38,721 bases of DNA from an uncultured Chromatiaceae bacterium (GTDB lineage: Bacteria > Pseudomonadota > Gammaproteobacteria > Tenderiales > Tenderiaceae), in assembly GCA_945787735.1 (NCBI GenBank), contig CALZIQ010000019.1:1-38721 (forward strand). The letters are read 5' to 3'. The notes beneath the pieces are model-generated. The model saw nothing but the letters and a program-made list of their open reading frames with translations, was not told the DNA's origin and made no database searches. Below are positions 20,929-30,800 of the stretch, one piece after another; position 1 is the first letter of the stretch; each line of letters begins with the position of its first letter. The translations under genes were made by a program, and so were the position numbers.

Positions 20929-21016
20929 TACTGAAACTCCCTCATTACAAACCAAACGACAAGCAAACTCTCTGTAATTTATTCTTGCCGAGAGCGCCCT
21001 AAAAATCAGGACAAAC

Positions 21017-21046
21017 ATTATACCCCTGCGCAACAAGCTTTGTCAG
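21017..21046 (-). promoter_or_regulatory. Sigma-70 promoter of sspAB
   Basis: On the minus strand CTGACA and a consensus TATAAT are separated by 18 bases. Transcription would begin near 21010, about 80 bases before the sspA ATG. Confidence 0.65.
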
Positions 21047-21070
21047 AGTTGCATCAAAATTGTATGAAAA

Positions 21071-21427
21071 TCACGTCACTATCAACTTACCGCGATACAT
21101 GCCCATCTGGCAGGTAAACTCAAATTCACCCGTTTTCTCAACCTGAAGCTCAATCTCTCTAGACTGGTTAAGCGGCAACTCTTCACTTATTTCAAGTCCA
21201 GAAAAAATCACTTTCTCTGCGCAGGGCGAAGCATCTCGACGAATAAAATTGAGCCTAACCACCTCACCTTTCGTCACCTTAATCGTGGCAGGCGTATAAA
21301 CACCGCCCTCCACCACGATATCGATCGCCTCTGTCACCATCTTCGTCTCGCGTGACTTGGCCAGCCAAAACCACCAGACAATAAAGCCGATCAGCGACAA
21401 AGCCAACAAATTGACTAGCACATTCAT
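21071..21427 (-). CDS. Membrane-anchored cupredoxin-like protein without histidine
   Basis: A 118-residue protein with one N-terminal membrane segment (about 4-22) followed by a cupredoxin-type beta-sandwich (about 33-118), most likely facing the periplasm. Probable metal ligands are Cys 69 in the ASPCAEKV loop and the C-terminal TCQMGMYRG cluster (Cys 106, Met 108, Met 110). The protein contains no histidine, so a classical His2-Cys-Met blue-copper site is impossible; a Cys/Met site suited to Cu(I) is more likely. The ATG overlaps the copA stop by one base (TGATG), indicating translational coupling and a job as partner, such as acceptor of copper exported by CopA. That role is an inference from position. 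Confidence 0.78.
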   Translation of the reverse strand: MNVLVNLLALSLIGFIVWWFWLAKSRETKMVTEAIDIVVEGGVYTPATIKVTKGEVVRLNFIRRDASPCAEKVIFSGLEISEELPLNQSREIELQVEKTGEFEFTCQMGMYRGKLIVT

Positions 21428-23661
21428 CAGCGCGCCTCTCCCGGCTTGAACAGACGCAGGCGATTGGCATTGCTCACCACCGTCACCGATGACATAGCCA
21501 TGGCGGCACCGGCGATCATGGGATTGAGCAACATACCGGTTAGCGGAAACAGAATACCAGCAGCCACCGGAATACCGAGTGAATTATAAATAAAGGCGCC
21601 AAACAGATTCTGTTTGATATTACGCAGCGTCGCTTTTGACACAGCAATCGCATCGGCCACCCCATGCAGAGAACCACGCATCAAGGTAATACCGGCGCTC
21701 TCGATGGCCACATCGGTACCGCTGCCAATGGCAAATCCAACATCGGCCCGCGCTAGCGCAGGAGCATCGTTGATACCATCACCCACCATGCCCACCACCT
21801 CGCCACGCTGTTGTAACTCAGCCACCTTGTTGGACTTGTCTTGCGGCAGGACTTCAGCCATGACCTCATCAACATTCACCTGCGCCGCCACCGCCTCGGC
21901 CGTGGCGCGGTTATCACCGGTTAGCATCACCACCCTCAGGCCCGCTTGGTGCAAACGCTCAATGGCGGCCTTTGAATCCGACTTGACGGGGTCAGCCACG
22001 GCAATCAGCCCGACAAGCTGATGATCGAGCGCGACAAACATCGGCGTCTGTCCCAAACGCGCCAATTCTGCGGCGCGTTTGGCCAAGGCATCTAAGGGGA
22101 TTTGCTGGTCTTGCATTAGTTTTCGGTTGCCAAACAGAATAGTTTTTCCTGCCAGCAGCCCACTGACGCCATGACCAGGAATGGCCTGAAAATCATCCAC
22201 AGCCGTTAGGGGCAATTCACGCTGCTTGGCAGCCGCCACCACCGCCTCGGCCAAGGGGTGTTCTGACACCGCCTCAAGACTCGCGGCATGCTGTAAAAGC
22301 TCATCCTCACCCCAGGCTGATGCGGGAATGATTGCGGTAACTGCCGGTGCGCCTTGCGTTACTGTGCCGGTCTTATCTAGCACCACCGTCGTCAACTGAC
22401 CCGCCCGTTGCAACGCCTCACCGTTGCGAATCAACACACCGTACTCGGCCGCCTTGCCCACACCCACCATGATAGAGATCGGCGTTGCCAGACCCAGTGC
22501 GCAAGGGCACGCAATAATCAGCACTGTCATCGTCGCCACTAATACATAAGCTGCTTTTGGCTCAGGGCCGAAATTGAACCACGCCATAAACGTAATCACC
22601 GCGATGATCAGCACTACCGGCACAAACACGCTGGCAATCTTGTCCACCAAGCGGCCGATGGCAGGCTTGGAATTCTGGGCCTGGCGCACCATCTCGATAA
22701 TGCGCGCCAGGGCGGTGTCCTTGCCAATGCGTGTGGCTCGAAACAGAAAAGAGCCTGACTTATTCAACGTGCCCCCTACCACCTCGTCACCCGCTTGTTT
22801 TTCCACCGGCATGGGTTCACCGGTCAGCATGGATTCGTCAACACTGGAATGCCCCTCAATAATGATGCCATCGACGGCAATCTTTTCACCCGGACGCACA
22901 CGCAGGATCTCATCCAGCCCCACTTGTTCTATGGGCACATCAATTTCTTCGCCATTGCGCACTGCCCGTGCCGTTTTGGGCCGCAGACCAATCAGTCGCT
23001 TGATCGCTTCCGAGGTTTTGCCACGGGCACGCATCTCCAAAGCTGAACCAAAATTGATTAAGGCGATGATGATAACCGCTGCTTCAAAATAGACATGTTG
23101 TGCCTGCACCGGCACCATGGCAGGAAAAAGCGTGATCAACATGGAAAAGAACCAAGCGGTACCCGTACCCAGGGCAATCAGTGTGTCCATGTTGGCGTTA
23201 TGATTTTTGAACGACTTCCAGGCGCCGGTGAAAAATCGCCCACCGGAATAGACCAAGACGAACAGACTCAAAGCTGCTACTACTAGCCAGAACAAGCGAC
23301 CCATACCAATGAGCCCCGGCATGGCACCAAACAAGCCCATCAAAAACAGTGGCGCACCTACCGCTGCAGCCACCGCGGCTTTTTTAAGCAGCTCGCGATA
23401 ATAGCTCAGCTCAGCGGCTTCTTTCTCCTGCGCCTCTTCGTCTGTGCCTTTCAGTTCGGCTGCCTCATAACCCGCCGCCTCTACTACCTTGATCAAAGCA
23501 TTGGCATCAACATCACCACTCACCTCGGCGCTATGCTCGGCAAAATTGACACTGGCCGCCTGCACACCCGATGTTTTTTGCAGCGCCGCCTCCACCGTGG
23601 CAACACAACCGGCACAGCTCATGCCGCCGATGGAGAGATGGATTGTGTTTTGTTTGCTCAC
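21427..23661 (-). CDS. copA: Copper-exporting P1B-type ATPase
   Basis: Pumps Cu(I) from cytoplasm to periplasm using ATP. It has 744 residues from the chosen GTG. One N-terminal metal-binding domain carries GGMSCAGC (Cys 16 and 19). Then come the membrane helices with the CPC ion-path motif (residues 385-387, [11 protein letters not shown]), the actuator TGEP, the phosphorylated Asp in DKTGTVTQG (Asp 429), SEHPLAEAV with the HP dipeptide, [14 protein letters not shown], and [11 protein letters not shown]. The last helices contain [11 protein letters not shown] and [12 protein letters not shown], which mark the Cu(I) subgroup. GTG 23661 has AAGG 8-9 bases upstream; an ATG at 23730 is possible but has no ribosome-binding site. 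The cupredoxin gene is fused to its end by a TGATG overlap. Confidence 0.95.
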   Translation of the reverse strand: MSKQNTIHLSIGGMSCAGCVATVEAALQKTSGVQAASVNFAEHSAEVSGDVDANALIKVVEAAGYEAAELKGTDEEAQEKEAAELSYYRELLKKAAVAAAVGAPLFLMGLFGAMPGLIGMGRLFWLVVAALSLFVLVYSGGRFFTGAWKSFKNHNANMDTLIALGTGTAWFFSMLITLFPAMVPVQAQHVYFEAAVIIIALINFGSALEMRARGKTSEAIKRLIGLRPKTARAVRNGEEIDVPIEQVGLDEILRVRPGEKIAVDGIIIEGHSSVDESMLTGEPMPVEKQAGDEVVGGTLNKSGSFLFRATRIGKDTALARIIEMVRQAQNSKPAIGRLVDKIASVFVPVVLIIAVITFMAWFNFGPEPKAAYVLVATMTVLIIACPCALGLATPISIMVGVGKAAEYGVLIRNGEALQRAGQLTTVVLDKTGTVTQGAPAVTAIIPASAWGEDELLQHAASLEAVSEHPLAEAVVAAAKQRELPLTAVDDFQAIPGHGVSGLLAGKTILFGNRKLMQDQQIPLDALAKRAAELARLGQTPMFVALDHQLVGLIAVADPVKSDSKAAIERLHQAGLRVVMLTGDNRATAEAVAAQVNVDEVMAEVLPQDKSNKVAELQQRGEVVGMVGDGINDAPALARADVGFAIGSGTDVAIESAGITLMRGSLHGVADAIAVSKATLRNIKQNLFGAFIYNSLGIPVAAGILFPLTGMLLNPMIAGAAMAMSSVTVVSNANRLRLFKPGEAR

Positions 23662-23829
23662 AATGTAACCCTTACCTGGGAGAGACAGGAATAGCCAGCG
23701 GAAAAAAACCCGCCGATCACCCTGCCACATCGTTAGACCACGAAAACATTCATTTTAATCATAAAGTCTGGCAGGTTGGAAAAGCAGGAGAAAAGAAAAT
23801 TCGCGCTGCCCTCAACATCTTGTGCAAGA

Positions 23830-25296
23830 TTAGTTTTTGTCGAGGTCAGCCATCTCTTTAGTGAAACGACAATAATCATGTTTACCATGATGTTTGCAGT
23901 AGTACATAGCTTGATCGGCGATCCTCAACAGGCTCTCAACAGAGTCTGCGTCATCAGGATATATCGCAATGCCAATACTTGCTGAGATGGGTATTGCCTC
24001 TCCGTTAGGATCAACCACAAACGTTAAATAATCAAGCACACGAGCTGTGAGCGCAGTTGCTTCATCAATCTGTGTCAGTTCATTAACAACAATCGCAAAC
24101 TCATCACCACCGATGCGCGCCGCTGTATCTTCATCACGAATGACCTGTTTAATTTTTTTCGCCACCTTGCTCAGCACCTCATCCCCCATCTCATGCCCAA
24201 GCCGGTCATTGACCTGTTTGAATCCATCCAGATCGATATAGAGTACTGCAACATAACCACCACGACGATGAGCCCTACGCAGGGCAGAGTCTAGGCGATC
24301 ATTAAACAACATGCGATTGGCCAACCCGGTCAACTGATCGAAGTGTGCCATTTGTTCCAGGCGCTGTTCCTTCTCTTTAATCTGGCTGATGTCGGAGAAG
24401 ACGGCCACATAATTGCTCACCTTGTTTAATGAGTCTGATACTGCACTGATACTGACGATATTCGGAATCAATCGGCCATCCTTACGTCGGTCCCAAATTT
24501 CACCTCGCCAATGACCGTGCTCACTTAAACTTCGCCAAAGCTGCTGATAAAACGCCTGATCATGGCGTCCTGATTTGAGCATTGAAGGTTTCCACCCAAG
24601 CAACTCCTCTCGGCTATAACCAGTAAGCTCACAAAAAGCGGGATTCATATCCACAATGATGGTTTCGTTATCGGTAATCACTATACCTTCAGAGGTTTCT
24701 TCCAGCACTTTGCTCATCAAACGCAGACGGGTTTCCGCCTGTTTGCGTGATCTGATATCACGTATCGCTGCAATTGAATGCAACTCGCCATCTTTACCTG
24801 TGTAACTCAACCCGATCTCTACCGGGATTTCCTCACCTTGTTTGGTAAGCGCAAGCAGTTCAGTGCGCCCGGCCATCGGCTGCGACTTTGCAGAACCAAA
24901 AGCCTTATTGACGAATTCCCCATGATGCTGACGAAAACGCGCAGGGATCAGACTATCAAGCTTCAGCACAATCATTTCTTCGTGGCTGTAACCAAACAAC
25001 TCAAGCGCCTTGGCATTGGCGCTTAGAATTTCACCTGAACGGTTGATTACCAGCAATGCATCTGGTGCAGAATGGATAACATCATCCACATATTGCTTGG
25101 CGTTGTGCAGGGCCTCATTGCCCTTGGCCAGGCGGTGGAGCATAAATATCATCGATCCACCTAACAGAACAAACAGCGGTACAAGCAGCCACACCTGTAT
25201 TCCAGCAGCATTTCCAAACCAGACCGCCAAAAACACAGCGATGATTACGGCGAATACAACTCCTGAAGAATACTGAATAAATCTGTTTCCGGGCAT
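23830..25296 (-). CDS. Membrane PAS-PAS-GGDEF diguanylate cyclase
   Basis: A 488-residue enzyme predicted to make cyclic di-GMP. Two membrane segments (about 11-28 and 34-54) are followed by PAS domains at about 66-185 and 190-310. The C-terminal GGDEF domain has DQLTGLANR, IDLDGFKQVND and the intact active-site motif GGDEF (396-400). An RxxD inhibitory site is present (Arg 387 to Asp 390), so product inhibition is expected; there is no EAL domain. It lies upstream of copA and downstream of DUF302 on the same strand, which could tie a redox or metal signal to a sessile lifestyle, but independent transcription is possible because the gaps are 168 and 183 bp. The gap after it holds ATCTTG-TG-CAAGAT at 23817-23830. 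Confidence 0.93.
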   Translation of the reverse strand: MPGNRFIQYSSGVVFAVIIAVFLAVWFGNAAGIQVWLLVPLFVLLGGSMIFMLHRLAKGNEALHNAKQYVDDVIHSAPDALLVINRSGEILSANAKALELFGYSHEEMIVLKLDSLIPARFRQHHGEFVNKAFGSAKSQPMAGRTELLALTKQGEEIPVEIGLSYTGKDGELHSIAAIRDIRSRKQAETRLRLMSKVLEETSEGIVITDNETIIVDMNPAFCELTGYSREELLGWKPSMLKSGRHDQAFYQQLWRSLSEHGHWRGEIWDRRKDGRLIPNIVSISAVSDSLNKVSNYVAVFSDISQIKEKEQRLEQMAHFDQLTGLANRMLFNDRLDSALRRAHRRGGYVAVLYIDLDGFKQVNDRLGHEMGDEVLSKVAKKIKQVIRDEDTAARIGGDEFAIVVNELTQIDEATALTARVLDYLTFVVDPNGEAIPISASIGIAIYPDDADSVESLLRIADQAMYYCKHHGKHDYCRFTKEMADLDKN

Positions 25297-25479
25297 GCTC
25301 TTTATACTGCAAAGGTTTGTGGTGACTTGTTAGCTTATCGGCTTATGACTTAATATATATAAGGTATTTAAGATATATAAGTACATCGCCAAATAGTAAA
25401 CCACCCTTTTATTTATCAGGTATTAAAGAGTGTATTTCGACCTTGTCGCTTCACTGCCTTGGTAGGATTGGATACGGGT

Positions 25480-25872
25480 TTAACTCAAGGCATCACACAC
25501 CTTGATTAACTTGGCACGGACAACATCAGCCAAAGTATCAACGCCCTCTTTGTCCACCAGCTGCAACACCGCAGCCGGATCCATAAATGCAATGGTGACA
25601 GAGCCGTCTTCTTCCTGCCGCACCAGTACATTGCAGGGCAACAATAGGCCGATGTCCGGATCTGCTTCTATCGCCTGCTTCGCCAAAGGTGGATTGCAGG
25701 CACCAAGAATACGATACGGCAGACGGTCATGGTCCAGCTTCTTTTTCAGCGTGGCCTGCACATCGATATCGGTGAGCACACCAAATCCTTCCTTGCCCAG
25801 TTCCTCGGTCACTTTTGCCACTGCCTCATCAAAGCCAGAAGAGACCTGCACACTAAAACCGTAATTCGACAT
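25480..25872 (-). CDS. DUF302 family protein
   Basis: A 130-residue protein of the DUF302 family. The features are YGFSVQVSSGFDEAVAKVTEEL at the N-terminus, GFGVLTDIDVQATLKKKL, YRILGACNPPLAKQAIEADP, LLLPCNVLVRQ, and a terminal FMDPAAVLQLV segment. No signal peptide is seen. The family's biochemical role is unknown to me; members often sit near sulfur, metal or redox genes, as here. AGGAG precedes the ATG at 25872. The 40-residue membrane peptide lies 15 bp upstream, so the two are likely co-transcribed. Confidence 0.85.
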   Translation of the reverse strand: MSNYGFSVQVSSGFDEAVAKVTEELGKEGFGVLTDIDVQATLKKKLDHDRLPYRILGACNPPLAKQAIEADPDIGLLLPCNVLVRQEEDGSVTIAFMDPAAVLQLVDKEGVDTLADVVRAKLIKVCDALS

Positions 25873-25887
25873 CCTGTTCTCCTTGTC

Positions 25888-26010
25888 TTATTTCAAAAGA
25901 TCCTTCGCCACCATAGCCAACACAACCACAATTGCCGCCATCAATAAAAACCCCCACGGCAATTCACTCCACTCAATCGCCGAACTCTGCTTGATAATTT
26001 CATCCTTCAT
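25888..26010 (-). CDS. 40-residue single-pass membrane peptide
   Basis: A short open frame with a strong AGGAGG ribosome-binding site 7 bases before its ATG. The peptide has a polar N-terminus (MKDEIIKQSS), an amphipathic WSELPWG turn, one membrane helix (about 20-35) and a KDLLK tail. I do not recognise its family. Good translation signals and its place between the cytochrome and DUF302 genes argue that it is real; it may be a small subunit or partner of the membrane proteins upstream. Confidence 0.65.
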   Translation of the reverse strand: MKDEIIKQSSAIEWSELPWGFLLMAAIVVVLAMVAKDLLK

Positions 26011-26111
26011 CACAATACCTCCTGAAACTTAACCGGTGGTTGAAAAACATCATGAAAGCAGAAAAATCGATTCTTAATGACAAATTCGCAAGCCGATTTT
26101 TTTACCGCCAG

Positions 26112-26582
26112 TTACGGCATGCCGCGATTTCGCTGCTGATTCTCATACCAAGCCGCATACACCTGATCCGGCCAGCGTGACTGAAACCATTCAACTACCG
26201 CATCAACCTCTTTTTCACTTAGCTTGCCGCGCCAGGCCGGCATTCGACCTTTGCCAGGTTCACTGCCATTTAGAACCATTTGCTTCAACCAGTCCTTGGA
26301 GTGATGCCAGGCATGGCCGGTTCCATTTAAGGGTGGCGGTCGAAACAAACCATCGGCATCGCGTTTGCGCCACTCGGGATCTCCCTCGCCGTTTTCACCG
26401 TGGCACTGGGCACAATATTGATGATAGACCGACTTTCCCAAGGTGACCTGTTGCAGATCGTGAGCGCGCTGAATTGCGGCTCCAGAAAACGACTCAAGCA
26501 CACGGCCGGAATCAGGTGCCTCACAAGCGACCATAAGCGACAAAAGAAACAATGCAGATAGCAATCTTGTTTTCATTTTCAC
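26112..26582 (-). CDS. c-type cytochrome lipoprotein
   Basis: A 156-residue mono-haem cytochrome c. The N-terminus is a lipoprotein signal with a lipobox ending at Cys 20 (LMVAC). The haem attachment motif CAQCH is at 57-61, followed by GENGEGD; the likely axial Met is 114 in KGRMPAWRGKLSEKEVDAVVEWFQS, a class I cytochrome ending. It should be anchored in the periplasm. It follows the DUF2231 membrane protein by only 4 bp, so they are probably made together. A role in copper redox chemistry or electron transfer for the copper-resistance locus is inferred from context. Confidence 0.9.
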   Translation of the reverse strand: MKMKTRLLSALFLLSLMVACEAPDSGRVLESFSGAAIQRAHDLQQVTLGKSVYHQYCAQCHGENGEGDPEWRKRDADGLFRPPPLNGTGHAWHHSKDWLKQMVLNGSEPGKGRMPAWRGKLSEKEVDAVVEWFQSRWPDQVYAAWYENQQRNRGMP

Positions 26583-26586
26583 TCAA

Positions 26587-27243
26587 TCAATGCGTATGAT
26601 CATGTCCATCATCATGGTGGCCATCATCCTTATCCAGAGAGTCCATAGCCATATCATCCATTTCCATCTCTTCCATACTCATATCATCCATCTGCAGATC
26701 ATCGTGCGACATGTCATGTGAATCATGACCAACATCATCATGGCCAGCCTCGCCATGATCATCTCCTTCACCGTGATCATGTGCCCCATGATCATGCGTA
26801 TCTGTCTTCGGCAATGACATTACCCCAACGCCATGACGATAGACCACTTCGGCCCCGTGCCAACCGGTTGTTGCAAGCAAGCCCCCCACCACCAGAAAGA
26901 GGGCGAGGAAGCCCATGCTCACAGCTTTTTTTTGCCGGTGAGCAAGTACAGACCAAATCACCACTGGCACCAACAACGCCAGGGTGGCCAAAGCCCAGTT
27001 TCTGTGTTCGGTCATCGCTTCATGTGAGGGTGTATCGTGGGCAACGGTGTTATAGGCGTAAACCCCGGCCACAAGCGTTAACAGAGAAATGCCCGCACCT
27101 ATCCATAAGTTCCACTTCGCCACCAAGATCGCCTGATCACAGTTGGCAAACCGGCCAACAATGAATAGCCCCAAAGAAACACTTATCAGCGCCAGGGTAA
27201 AATGGACAAACACGGGGTGCCAGTTTGGAATGATCTCAATCAT
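26587..27243 (-). CDS. DUF2231 membrane protein with His/Asp/Met-rich tail
   Basis: A 218-residue protein with four membrane segments (about 10-31, 45-64, 83-100, 110-127), matching DUF2231 (N-terminal IPNWHPVFVHFTLAL with conserved His). Its C-terminal 70 residues (149-218) are low-complexity: first His/Gly/Asp repeats such as HDHGAHDHGEGDDHG, then Asp-Met repeats such as MDDMSMEEMEMDDMAMD, then HHDDGHDHTH. Such a tail should bind soft and borderline metals. The adjoining cytochrome c lipoprotein and the cus genes upstream suggest a membrane redox or metal-handling role; conserved membrane His residues could hold haem b, which is an inference. Confidence 0.85.
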   Translation of the reverse strand: MIEIIPNWHPVFVHFTLALISVSLGLFIVGRFANCDQAILVAKWNLWIGAGISLLTLVAGVYAYNTVAHDTPSHEAMTEHRNWALATLALLVPVVIWSVLAHRQKKAVSMGFLALFLVVGGLLATTGWHGAEVVYRHGVGVMSLPKTDTHDHGAHDHGEGDDHGEAGHDDVGHDSHDMSHDDLQMDDMSMEEMEMDDMAMDSLDKDDGHHDDGHDHTH

Positions 27244-27288
27244 AGAATTAACCTTTTATTTGATACCTGTTTTTCGAACCTGTTTGCA

Positions 27289-27753
27289 TCACTCTACTGA
27301 ATAATAGACACCTACCTTATGCTTTGCTCCATCAGCAGTTTTGAACAAGATCATCAACTGATGCTTACCACTATGCCCTAGGTCATAACCGGCCATGAGC
27401 CAATCTCCCATTTTCATGGTCTTCTTTGTTTCAGACTGGCCGTTGGGATGTATGACCTTTGTATTCATGACAATATTCGTCAGTGCCTTGCCATCCTTTT
27501 CCACCTTGATCATGAAATCGTGGCTGCCACCCATCTCCTTGCCTGGCTTGGCCTTCATAACATGAAAACTAACCTGATAGCCATCGATCTCTTTTTTCTC
27601 AAGGAACATCTTGCCTGAATCATGTCCCATATCATGACTGCCACTACTGTTGCCTTGATCATCATGACTGTGATCATGTTTACCTCCTGCATACACGGCA
27701 CCCGCCACGGTAAAAACACTGACAAACGTAACCACCAAACAACTCTTCTTCAT
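27289..27753 (-). CDS. Secreted His-rich protein, possible YtkA-like fold
   Basis: A 154-residue periplasmic protein. A clear signal peptide (about 1-22, cut after AVYA) is followed by a His/Asp/Ser stretch (GGKHDHSHDDQ, SHDMGHDSGKM) and then a beta-rich domain with KAKPGKEMGGSHDFMIKVEKDGK and a second half ending GKHQLMILFKTADGAKHKVGVYYSV. The domain resembles the YtkA-like or FixH-like immunoglobulin fold, but I am not sure of the family. It lies just after cusA on the same strand, suggesting a periplasmic copper-binding accessory. AGGAG precedes the ATG. Confidence 0.75.
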   Translation of the reverse strand: MKKSCLVVTFVSVFTVAGAVYAGGKHDHSHDDQGNSSGSHDMGHDSGKMFLEKKEIDGYQVSFHVMKAKPGKEMGGSHDFMIKVEKDGKALTNIVMNTKVIHPNGQSETKKTMKMGDWLMAGYDLGHSGKHQLMILFKTADGAKHKVGVYYSVE

Positions 27754-27773
27754 TTCACTTCTCCTGTTTAAAT

Positions 27774-27840
27774 GCAGGGTGCGGGGTGCACACCAATGGA
27801 TAAATAATTTCCAAGTTAATGGTGCGCGCGCACCCTACGT
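27774..27840. repeat. GGGTG inverted repeat overlapping the cusA 3' end
   Basis: Arms 27774-27794 (GCAGGGTGCGGGGTGCACACC) and 27821-27838 (minus strand: GTAGGGTGCGCGCGCACC) face each other around 26 bases. The sequence is related to the TAGGGTGGGC repeat at 18685-18740. The right arm encodes most of the last residues of CusA (about RRVRAHH), so the element appears to have inserted at, or replaced, the end of that gene. Confidence 0.5.
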
Positions 27841-30800
27841 TTTTCTCGCAATTGCAACACCAAACCATAGATCACCGGCAATACCAACAAACTCAACACT
27901 GTGACACTGACCATGCCACCCACCATGGGTGCGGCAATACGCTGCATCACTTCTGAGCCGGTACCCGAACCCCACATGATGGGCAACAGGCCGGCAGTAA
28001 TGGCGGTCGCTGTCATGGCGATGGGACGGACACGTTCCGAAGCACCTTCATGCACCGCCTGCATGATCTGTTTTGCGCTCAATATTCCGTGTTCGCTGCG
28101 TAGCTTAGCAACAGCCTGATCGATAAAAGTCAGCACTAGCACACCAATCTCAGCCGCGACGCCAGCCAAGGCAATAAAACCCACAGCCACCGCTACCGAC
28201 AGATTAAACCCAAGCCAGTGCACCAGCCAAAAACCGCCGATCAGACCAAACGGAATCGACAGCATCACCACCAGCGGTGCAGCCACATTACGAAAGTTAA
28301 AAAACAACAATAGAAAAATTATCAGCAAGGTCAACGGGACAACAATCTCTAGGCGCTTGGCGGCCCGCGCCATGTATTCATACTGACCCGACCAGACTAG
28401 TGTATAGCCGGGCGGGATCTCGACCTGTTCCGCGACTATTTTTTTTGCCTGGGACACATAACCGCCAATATCCGAGCTTGTGATATCGACGTAAACCCAG
28501 GCATTGGGACGTGAGTTCTCACTCTTGATTGCTGGCGCTCCACGGCGCAATTTTAGCTCAGCCACCAGCGACAGAGGAATCTGCGCCCCGGTAGGTGTGG
28601 GCACCAGCACCCGTTTCAATTGCTCCAGGTTATCGCGCAACTCACGCGGGTATCTTAAATTAACCGGATACCGTTCCAGCCCCTCAATTGTTTGGGTCAC
28701 ATTCATACCACCGATAGCACTCTGAATGATGTCCTGCACATCGCCGATGGTAAGGCCGTATCGAGCGGCCTCTTCGCGATTAATATCGAAGTCGAGGTAA
28801 TACCCACCGGCTGCCTTATCACCGAAGGCCGACAAGGTATCGGGCAACTTTTTCAAGGTTTGCTCGATGTCTGCGGCAACATCTTCCAACACATTCAAAT
28901 CCGGGCCACTGACCTTAATACCTATCGGTGTTTTGATGCCTGTAGAGAGCATGTCGATGCGGGTCTTGATCGGCATGGTCCATGCGTTAGCCAGACCAGG
29001 AAACTGAATCGCCGCATCCATCTCGTTCATCAGCGCCTTGGTCGTCTTACTGGGATCGGGCCACTTCGATTTTGGCTTCAATTTAACAGTGGTCTCCAGC
29101 ATCGACAACGGTGCCGGGTCGGTGGCGGTATCGGCACGCCCGACCTTGCCGAAGACATGTTCCACCTCGGGAAAACTGCGCAGAATCTTGTCGGTCTGCT
29201 GCAAAATCTGCTTGGCCTTGGTGATGGAGATGCCGGGATAGGTGGTGGGCATGTAGAGAATATCCCCTTCATCCAGCGGCGGCATGAACTCACTACCCAA
29301 GTTATTCAATGGGTAAATCGTCACCACCAACAACAACGCAGCAATACTTAATGTCAACCAGCGCCAACGAATTGCCAGCTTCAACGCCGGTGCATGCAGC
29401 CAGTGCAGAAAGCGGTTCACTGGGTTCTTCGCCTCGGGCAAAATTTTGCCACGAATGAAATACCCCATCAGCACCGGCACCAATGTAATCGCTAACAATG
29501 CGGCCGCGGCCATGGCATAGGTCTTGGTGAACGCCAACGGGGCAAACAAGCGTCCCTCCTGCGCCTGCAAAGTAAACACCGGCAAAAAGGAAACCGTGAT
29601 AATCAACAACGAGAAAAACAACGCCGGCCCAACCTCTTTCGAAGCATTGGCAATGGCCTGCCAGCGCTCGCTGTTGCTTAGTTCGCGTTTGAATGTGTCT
29701 GCTGCATGTTCCAAATGTTTGTGGGCATTTTCAATCATGACAATGGCACCATCGACCATGGCGCCGATGGCGATGGCGATGCCACCTAGGGACATGATGT
29801 TGGCGTTAATGCCCTGCCATTGCATGATGATAAAAGCCGCCAATATTCCAATCGGCAAACTGACAATGGCAACTAAGGCTGAGCGGGCATGGAGCAAGAA
29901 AACAATGGCGATCAACGCAACCACAATGCTCTCTTCGATCAGTTTTTCTTTTAGGTTAGCCACGGCGCGCTGGATCAGGTCACCACGGTCATAAACCGGC
30001 ACGATCTCGACACCATCTGGCAGACCGCTTTTCAATTCATCCAACTTGGTACGTACACGTTCGATGGTGGCCAACGCGTTTTCACCATAGCGCATGATTA
30101 CTATGCCACCAGCCACCTCGCCTTCACCATCCAGTTCGGCCAGGCCGCGGCGTAGCTCCGGCCCCAAATGAATATCAGCCACGTCCTGCAAGCGGATAGG
30201 CACGCCGTTATTGCCCACGGCAACGGGAATGGATTTAAGATCATCAATGGACTGGATGTAACCCAGACCACGCACCATGTACTCCGTCTCGGCCATCTCC
30301 ACCAGCTTGCCGCCGACATCATTATTGGAGCGCTGGATGGCTGTTTTGATTTTGGACAAGGGGATGCTGTAAGCCAGCAAGGCATTCGGATCGACTTCAA
30401 CCTGATACTGCTTGACATGGCCGCCGACCGAGGCGACTTCTGCTACCCCTTCCACCGTTTGCAACGGGTATCTCAAATACCAGTCCTGAATTGAACGCAG
30501 CTGGGCCAAGTCATGCTGACCGCTTTTATCCACCAATGCGTATTCATAGACCCAGCCAACACCGGTGGCATCCGGCCCCAACGATGGCGATATACCTTTG
30601 GGCAAACGTGCGCTGGCATAGTTGAGATATTCAAGTACCCGCGAGCGGGCCCAATACATGTCGGTGCCATCTTCAAAGATGACGTAAACAAACGAAAAAC
30701 CGAAGAAGGAGTAACCGCGCACCACCTTGGCATTGGGCACCGCCAGCATGGCGGTGGTAAGTGGATAGGTGACCTGGTCTTCCACCACCTGCGGCGCCTG

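Noticed and set aside
25300-25479. AT-rich stretch with ATATATAAG repeated twice, considered as an origin or attachment site
   Set aside because: It is better explained as the promoter region of the diguanylate cyclase gene; no DnaA boxes or integrase are present.
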